From Lichenicola sp050954785 (GTDB lineage: Bacteria; Pseudomonadota; Alphaproteobacteria; Acetobacterales; Acetobacteraceae): 64,000 nt of DNA. The stretch covers positions 1 to 64,000 of the forward strand of contig JBPBQO010000127.1 in assembly GCA_050954785.1 (NCBI GenBank). Reading direction: 5' to 3'. The notes under the pieces are model-generated. The model searched no databases and was not told the DNA's origin. It saw only the letters and a program-made list of their open reading frames with translations. Made by a program: the position numbers and the translations under genes. Positions 60,732 through 64,000 of the stretch are shown piece by piece (the stretch's first letter is position 1; each line of letters starts with the position of its first letter).

Positions 60732-62456
60732 ATGCAGATTTCGTCAGACAGCCGATCGGATGCGGCCGGGCAACACGGTCATCTCACTCTCGGGCTCAAG
60801 ATGGGAGCCGGTTTTGCCGTACTGACCATTCTGGCGATCGCTCTCGGCAGCTTCGCGCTCAACCGCATGGGCATGATGAACAACGCGACCGTCATCATTC
60901 GAGACAACTACCTGCCTAGTACCATGTATAGCGGTCGGCTTGGAATTGCGCTCGGTGAGGTGCGACGTAACGAGGCGCGACTTCTGATCTGTACGACTGC
61001 GGACGAATGCGCGGTCACCCGCCAGAAGCTCGCGAATGCCTCGACAGGCGTCGAAAAAATACGCCTCGCCTACGATTCCATTATCGATCCGGGTAAACAG
61101 AGAGACAGCTTCACGACGATCTTCGATAGGGTCTGGACCGACTACAAGGCCGACACAACAGAGTTGCTGCGCCTGAAAGACAAAGAGACACCGCAGGCAT
61201 TGCATGAATATTTTGCTGGAAAATCCAGAATAGATTTCGACCAACTCGACGCGTTCATGCTCGGGGACATAGTCTACAATCAACAGGCCGGCAGTGACGC
61301 CGGCGACGTCAGCCGCCAGGTCTACCTGACAACCTACAACTGGATCGTGGCAGGCACGGGCCTGGTGCTGCTCCTCAGTGTCCTTACCGCGATCCTCCTG
61401 ATCCGCCACATCTCGCACCCACTTGCCACGATGACGAACGTCATGCGCCGCCTGGCGCACCGCGACATGAATATTGCCGTTCCGTTCGTCGGACGCGGTG
61501 ACGAGGTCGGCGCGATGGCAGCGGCGTTGCAGGTCTTCAAGGACAACATGGTGACTGCGGACAGGCTCACCACCGAGCAGGCCGAAGAGCGCGGCATCAG
61601 ACAGCGCCGCACCGACAGGATCGAAATGCTTGTGGGCGATTTCGAAAAGCAGATCGGCAGCACCGTCGCGATCCTTGCGGCTGCCTCCACCGAGATGGAA
61701 GCGACCGCCTCCTCGATGACGACCAATGCCGCGGATACCGACCGCCAGGCGATCGCAGTGGCGCGTGCGGCAGAAGAATCGAGCATCGGGGTACAGACGG
61801 TCGCCGCTGCTTCGGAACAGCTCGCCTCTTCGATCTCGGAAATCAACCGGCAGGTCAATGCGTCCACCACCCTGACCGGCAAGGCTGTCAGCAGCGTCAG
61901 GCAGACCGACCAGACCGTCCGTGCCTTGTCGGACAGTGCCGCCCGCATCGGCCAGGTTGTCGAGCTCATCACCAATATCGCCAGCCAGACCAACCTGCTG
62001 GCCCTGAACGCGACCATCGAGGCCGCGCGAGCCGGTGAGGCAGGCAGGGGCTTCGCGGTCGTCGCGTCGGAGGTGAAGAGTCTGGCCGTACAGACGGCCA
62101 AGGCGACCGACGAGATCGCAGCCCAGATCGCCCAGGTGCAGCAGGCGACCAGCAGCGCGGTGGATGCGATTGCCCAGGTCACCAACCTGATCGAGGAAGT
62201 CGGTGCCGTGACCATCTCGATTGCCGCTGCCGTTGAGCAACAGGGTGCCGCGACGGCCGAGATCGCCCGCAACGTGCAGCAGACCGCGGCCAGCACCCAG
62301 GTCGTGACCAGCAACATCTCCGGCGTGAGCCGTGCGGCCAACGATACCGGTGCCGCCGCAACCCAGGTTCTGGGTGCGGCAGGCGACCTGTCCCGTCAGG
62401 CCGAACATCTCTCCACCGAAGTCGACAGCTTTATCGCCGCGGTCCGGTCAGCCTGA
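60732..62456 (+). CDS. Methyl-accepting chemotaxis protein
   Basis: A 574-residue chemoreceptor. Helix TM1 is about residues 23-45 (FAVLTILAIALGSFAL), a four-helix-type periplasmic sensor follows (NYLPSTMYSGRLGIALGEVRRNEAR in the first helix, with a cysteine pair CTTADEC), TM2 is VAGTGLVLLLSVLTAILLI, then HAMP (HPLATMTNVMRRLAHRD) and the signalling domain with the hairpin tip IASQTNLLALNATIEAARAG. No C-terminal CheR-binding pentapeptide is present. ATG at 60732 has CAGGATC upstream; ATGs at 60666 and 60684 lack one. No chemotaxis genes are near, so it is an orphan receptor. Confidence 0.92.
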   Translation: MQISSDSRSDAAGQHGHLTLGLKMGAGFAVLTILAIALGSFALNRMGMMNNATVIIRDNYLPSTMYSGRLGIALGEVRRNEARLLICTTADECAVTRQKLANASTGVEKIRLAYDSIIDPGKQRDSFTTIFDRVWTDYKADTTELLRLKDKETPQALHEYFAGKSRIDFDQLDAFMLGDIVYNQQAGSDAGDVSRQVYLTTYNWIVAGTGLVLLLSVLTAILLIRHISHPLATMTNVMRRLAHRDMNIAVPFVGRGDEVGAMAAALQVFKDNMVTADRLTTEQAEERGIRQRRTDRIEMLVGDFEKQIGSTVAILAAASTEMEATASSMTTNAADTDRQAIAVARAAEESSIGVQTVAAASEQLASSISEINRQVNASTTLTGKAVSSVRQTDQTVRALSDSAARIGQVVELITNIASQTNLLALNATIEAARAGEAGRGFAVVASEVKSLAVQTAKATDEIAAQIAQVQQATSSAVDAIAQVTNLIEEVGAVTISIAAAVEQQGAATAEIARNVQQTAASTQVVTSNISGVSRAANDTGAAATQVLGAAGDLSRQAEHLSTEVDSFIAAVRSA

Positions 62457-62526
62457 TCCCCAAGATCAGGCTCCGATCGGCTGACATGCCGAAAGCATGG
62501 TCGCATCGACCGCGCCTTTATTCGGC

Positions 62527-62548
62527 CCCGCACATACCGATGTGCGGG
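62527..62548. terminator. Nine-base-pair hairpin between convergent chemoreceptor and gntK genes
   Basis: CCCGCACAT (62527-62535) and ATGTGCGGG (62540-62548) form a perfect nine-base stem with a four-base loop in the 115-base gap between the two convergent stops. No U-run follows, but position suggests a shared terminator. Confidence 0.55.
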
Positions 62549-62571
62549 TCCAGCCGTGACCGATTAGCTAT

Positions 62572-63072
62572 CTACAGCCGTTCGAGCACAGCCTGGAGCG
62601 TCTCCTCGACCGTCGCATGCGCCACCACCGTCAGCGCCTGCTCGTCCGGACCGGGCTCTTCGAGCGTGCGGAGCTGGGTCGGCAACAAGCTGCTTGGCAT
62701 GTAGTGGTGCGAGCGATGTGCGAGCCGCTCCTTGAGCATGGCTTCCGGCACCTTGAGATACAGGAACCAGACGTCCGGCAGACCTTGCGACAGGGTTTCG
62801 CGGTAGCTGCGCTTCAGGGCCGAACATGTCAGCAGGCCACCCTCGCCGGCATCGTGCCTTGCGCGTATCCAGGCAGCGCAGATAGCGAGCCACGGCGCCC
62901 GATCGGCATCGTCGAGCGGAATGCCGGCGCTCATCTTGTCCACATTGGCCTTCGGGTGAAGCTCGTCGCCCTCCTGAAACGGCCAGCCGAGCTTATCGCG
63001 CAGACCCAGCGCCACGCTCGACTTGCCGCAGCCCGACACGCCCATGATCACCAGGATACGTTTCTGCGTCAT
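62572..63072 (-). CDS. gntK: Gluconokinase
   Basis: A 166-residue P-loop kinase that phosphorylates gluconate to 6-phosphogluconate. Walker A is GVSGCGKSS near residue 12. FQEGDELHPKANVDKMSAGIPL, PWLAICAAW, and CSALKRSYRETL are the thermoresistant-gluconokinase signatures, and HYMPSSLLPTQLRTLE closes the domain. ATG at 63072 overlaps the rpiA stop (ATGA). With rpiA and pgl it forms a gluconate/pentose-phosphate set, a common arrangement in acetic acid bacteria that oxidise glucose to gluconate. Confidence 0.94.
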   Translation of the reverse strand: MTQKRILVIMGVSGCGKSSVALGLRDKLGWPFQEGDELHPKANVDKMSAGIPLDDADRAPWLAICAAWIRARHDAGEGGLLTCSALKRSYRETLSQGLPDVWFLYLKVPEAMLKERLAHRSHHYMPSSLLPTQLRTLEEPGPDEQALTVVAHATVEETLQAVLERL

Positions 63073-63773
63073 GCAACCTCGTAGCGGACGACGCCGCCTT
63101 GTCCGGCCACGAGTGCCAGCGATGAACGGCCGATGAACAGCCCGCACTCGAACACGCCGACGATCGCCCGGATCGCATGCTCGGTGGCGGCGGGATCCTC
63201 GATCGGCCCCAATGCGCAGTCGAGGACCATGTTGCCGCCATCCGTTACGAACAACTGCCCCTGCGCGCTGCGACGCGGCGTTACGCGGGCACCCAGTTGT
63301 CCGAGCTGATGCGCCACCGACTCCCAGCCGAATGGCGATACTTCGACCGGTACCGGCGTGTGCTCGCCGAGCCGGTGCACCATCTTTCTGTCGTCGGCGA
63401 CCACGATCATGCGCTTGGCGGCGGCGGCGACGATTTTTTCGCGCAACAGGGCACCGCCCAATCCCTTGATCAGGTTCAGCGTGCCGTGCTCGATCTCGTC
63501 GGCACCATCGATAGCAAGGTCGATGACGGGATGGGTGCCGAAGGTGACGATCTCGATCCCGAGTGCCCGGGCCCGTGCTTCGCTCCGCGCCGAGCTGGGG
63601 ATGCCGACGAAGCGCAGCCCCTGCTTTACCCGCACGCCCAGACTGTCGATCACCCGGTCCGCGGTGGACCCGGTGCCGAGCCCGACCACCATGCCGTCCT
63701 CGACCAGGGCAGCGGCCTCATCACCGACACGTTGCTTCAGGGCGGCCTCGGCGGCGGACTCCGGATCAGCCAT
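63069..63773 (-). CDS. rpiA: Ribose-5-phosphate isomerase A
   Basis: A 234-residue isomerase interconverting ribose 5-phosphate and ribulose 5-phosphate. GLGTGSTADRVID binds the phosphate; DLAIDGADEIE and KGLGGALLREKIVA carry catalytic residues. VVADDRKMVHRLG follows. ATG at 63773 (MADPESAA) was chosen, giving an eight-base overlap with the 3' end of pgl; ATG at 63800 is possible. It is translationally coupled to gntK downstream. Confidence 0.94.
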   Translation of the reverse strand: MADPESAAEAALKQRVGDEAAALVEDGMVVGLGTGSTADRVIDSLGVRVKQGLRFVGIPSSARSEARARALGIEIVTFGTHPVIDLAIDGADEIEHGTLNLIKGLGGALLREKIVAAAAKRMIVVADDRKMVHRLGEHTPVPVEVSPFGWESVAHQLGQLGARVTPRRSAQGQLFVTDGGNMVLDCALGPIEDPAATEHAIRAIVGVFECGLFIGRSSLALVAGQGGVVRYEVA

Positions 63774-64000
63774 TCGAGGCAGTTCCGGCGGCCGCCTCAT
63801 CGAGCATCCAGATCAGCTCGCCATCGGTCGTGATGTGGGTCGACGGCAACGTCGTGTCGCCGCCGCGTACGGCCTTGACCACATCCGCCTTGCCGGCACC
63901 GGCGACCAGGAACAGCACGAACCGGCTGCTGGCGATCGCGGGGTAGGTGAGGCTCAGCCGTGTGTGGGGCGCGTCGTCCGGAACGCAGGTGGCGACCCAA
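63766..64000 (-). CDS. pgl: 6-phosphogluconolactonase, C-terminal part (cut by window edge)
   Basis: The last 77 codons of a minus-strand gene that continues past base 64000. The visible portion reads from about WVATCVPDD, then LSLTYPAIASSRFVLFLVAGAGKADV and GDTTLPSTHIT, which match the end of 6-phosphogluconolactonase (here the typical 'R.T.T.P.I..A....F...G..K' and 'LPs..i' pattern). The enzyme hydrolyses 6-phosphogluconolactone in the oxidative pentose phosphate pathway. Its stop overlaps the rpiA start region, so pgl, rpiA and gntK form one operon. No start can be given. Confidence 0.85.
   Translation of the reverse strand, partial: WVATCVPDDAPHTRLSLTYPAIASSRFVLFLVAGAGKADVVKAVRGGDTTLPSTHITTDGELIWMLDEAAAGTASNG

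Noticed and set aside
1..64000. Search for tRNA, rRNA, CRISPR, insertion sequences and attachment sites
   Set aside because: Gaps are short and no cloverleaf, spaced repeat array, transposase motif or flanking inverted repeats were seen by eye. A tRNAscan or IS search would settle it.

Overview
The window is a densely packed, GC-rich bacterial chromosome segment. Gene content points to an alphaproteobacterium, most likely of the Acetobacteraceae or a close Rhodospirillales relative. The evidence is a dxs-hpnM-hpnI-hpnJ-hpnK hopanoid string, a second hopanoid locus (hpnL/hpnN), the alphaproteobacterial tsaE-murU-addB-addA-trxA order, RibBA, an acid-type S53 peptidase and periplasmic trehalase. 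This assignment is inference from gene content; there is no rRNA in the window. I saw no tRNA, rRNA, CRISPR array, insertion sequence, prophage or plasmid origin. The segment looks like ordinary core chromosome with a few accessory genes.

Layout. 0-5 kb: 3' end of dxs, then hpnM, hpnI, hpnJ and hpnK on the plus strand. 5-6.3 kb: a small VOC protein and a CHAD protein. 6.4-14.7 kb (minus): tsaE, murU, addB, addA and trxA, several joined by ATGA overlaps. 14.8-18.9 kb (plus): ferredoxin-NADP reductase, alanine racemase, a glutathione transferase and D-amino acid dehydrogenase. 18.9-25.6 kb (minus): an unrecognised 813-residue protein with an internal duplication, a small exported protein, pyruvate kinase, an SH3-type exported protein, a DsrE-like protein and a MoeB/ThiF enzyme. 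25.7-31.4 kb: a DUF2939 protein, an AGE-family epimerase, a radical SAM/UdgX DNA-repair pair and an alpha/beta hydrolase. 31.4-35.1 kb: a Bcr/CflA-type exporter and a PepSY protein diverging from a Fur-like box, then a sialidase-like lipoprotein of lower GC.

35.1-42 kb: a tightly coupled minus-strand operon, hpnL, a CDP-alcohol phosphotransferase, hpnN, a periplasmic purine nucleoside permease/phosphorylase-like protein and an NTF2-like protein, with phnW diverging from its head. 42-48 kb: two overlapping DUF2382 stress proteins, a YihY membrane protein, trehalase and an MFS carrier. 48-52.3 kb: a small membrane protein and divergent TetR regulator sharing a palindromic operator, an S53 peptidase and a TPR-GGDEF protein. 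52.5-55.8 kb: a possible mini-protein, then ribH, ribBA and ribD behind an FMN riboswitch and a recognisable promoter. 55.9-60.1 kb: a VOC protein, a TauD-type dioxygenase, a DODA-type dioxygenase, a formamidase-type hydrolase and ribE. 60.1-64 kb: YaiI/YqxD protein, a chemoreceptor, and a gntK-rpiA-pgl set running off the right edge.

The most interesting candidates for new biology are: (i) the hpnL-to-NTF2 operon, where a secreted nucleoside-phosphorylase-like protein and a CDP-alcohol phosphotransferase are translationally coupled to the hopanoid RND transporter; (ii) the duplicated-module protein at 18.9-21.4 kb; and (iii) the UdgX/radical SAM pair. Functions of unknown proteins and the regulatory sites are inferences from sequence pattern only.
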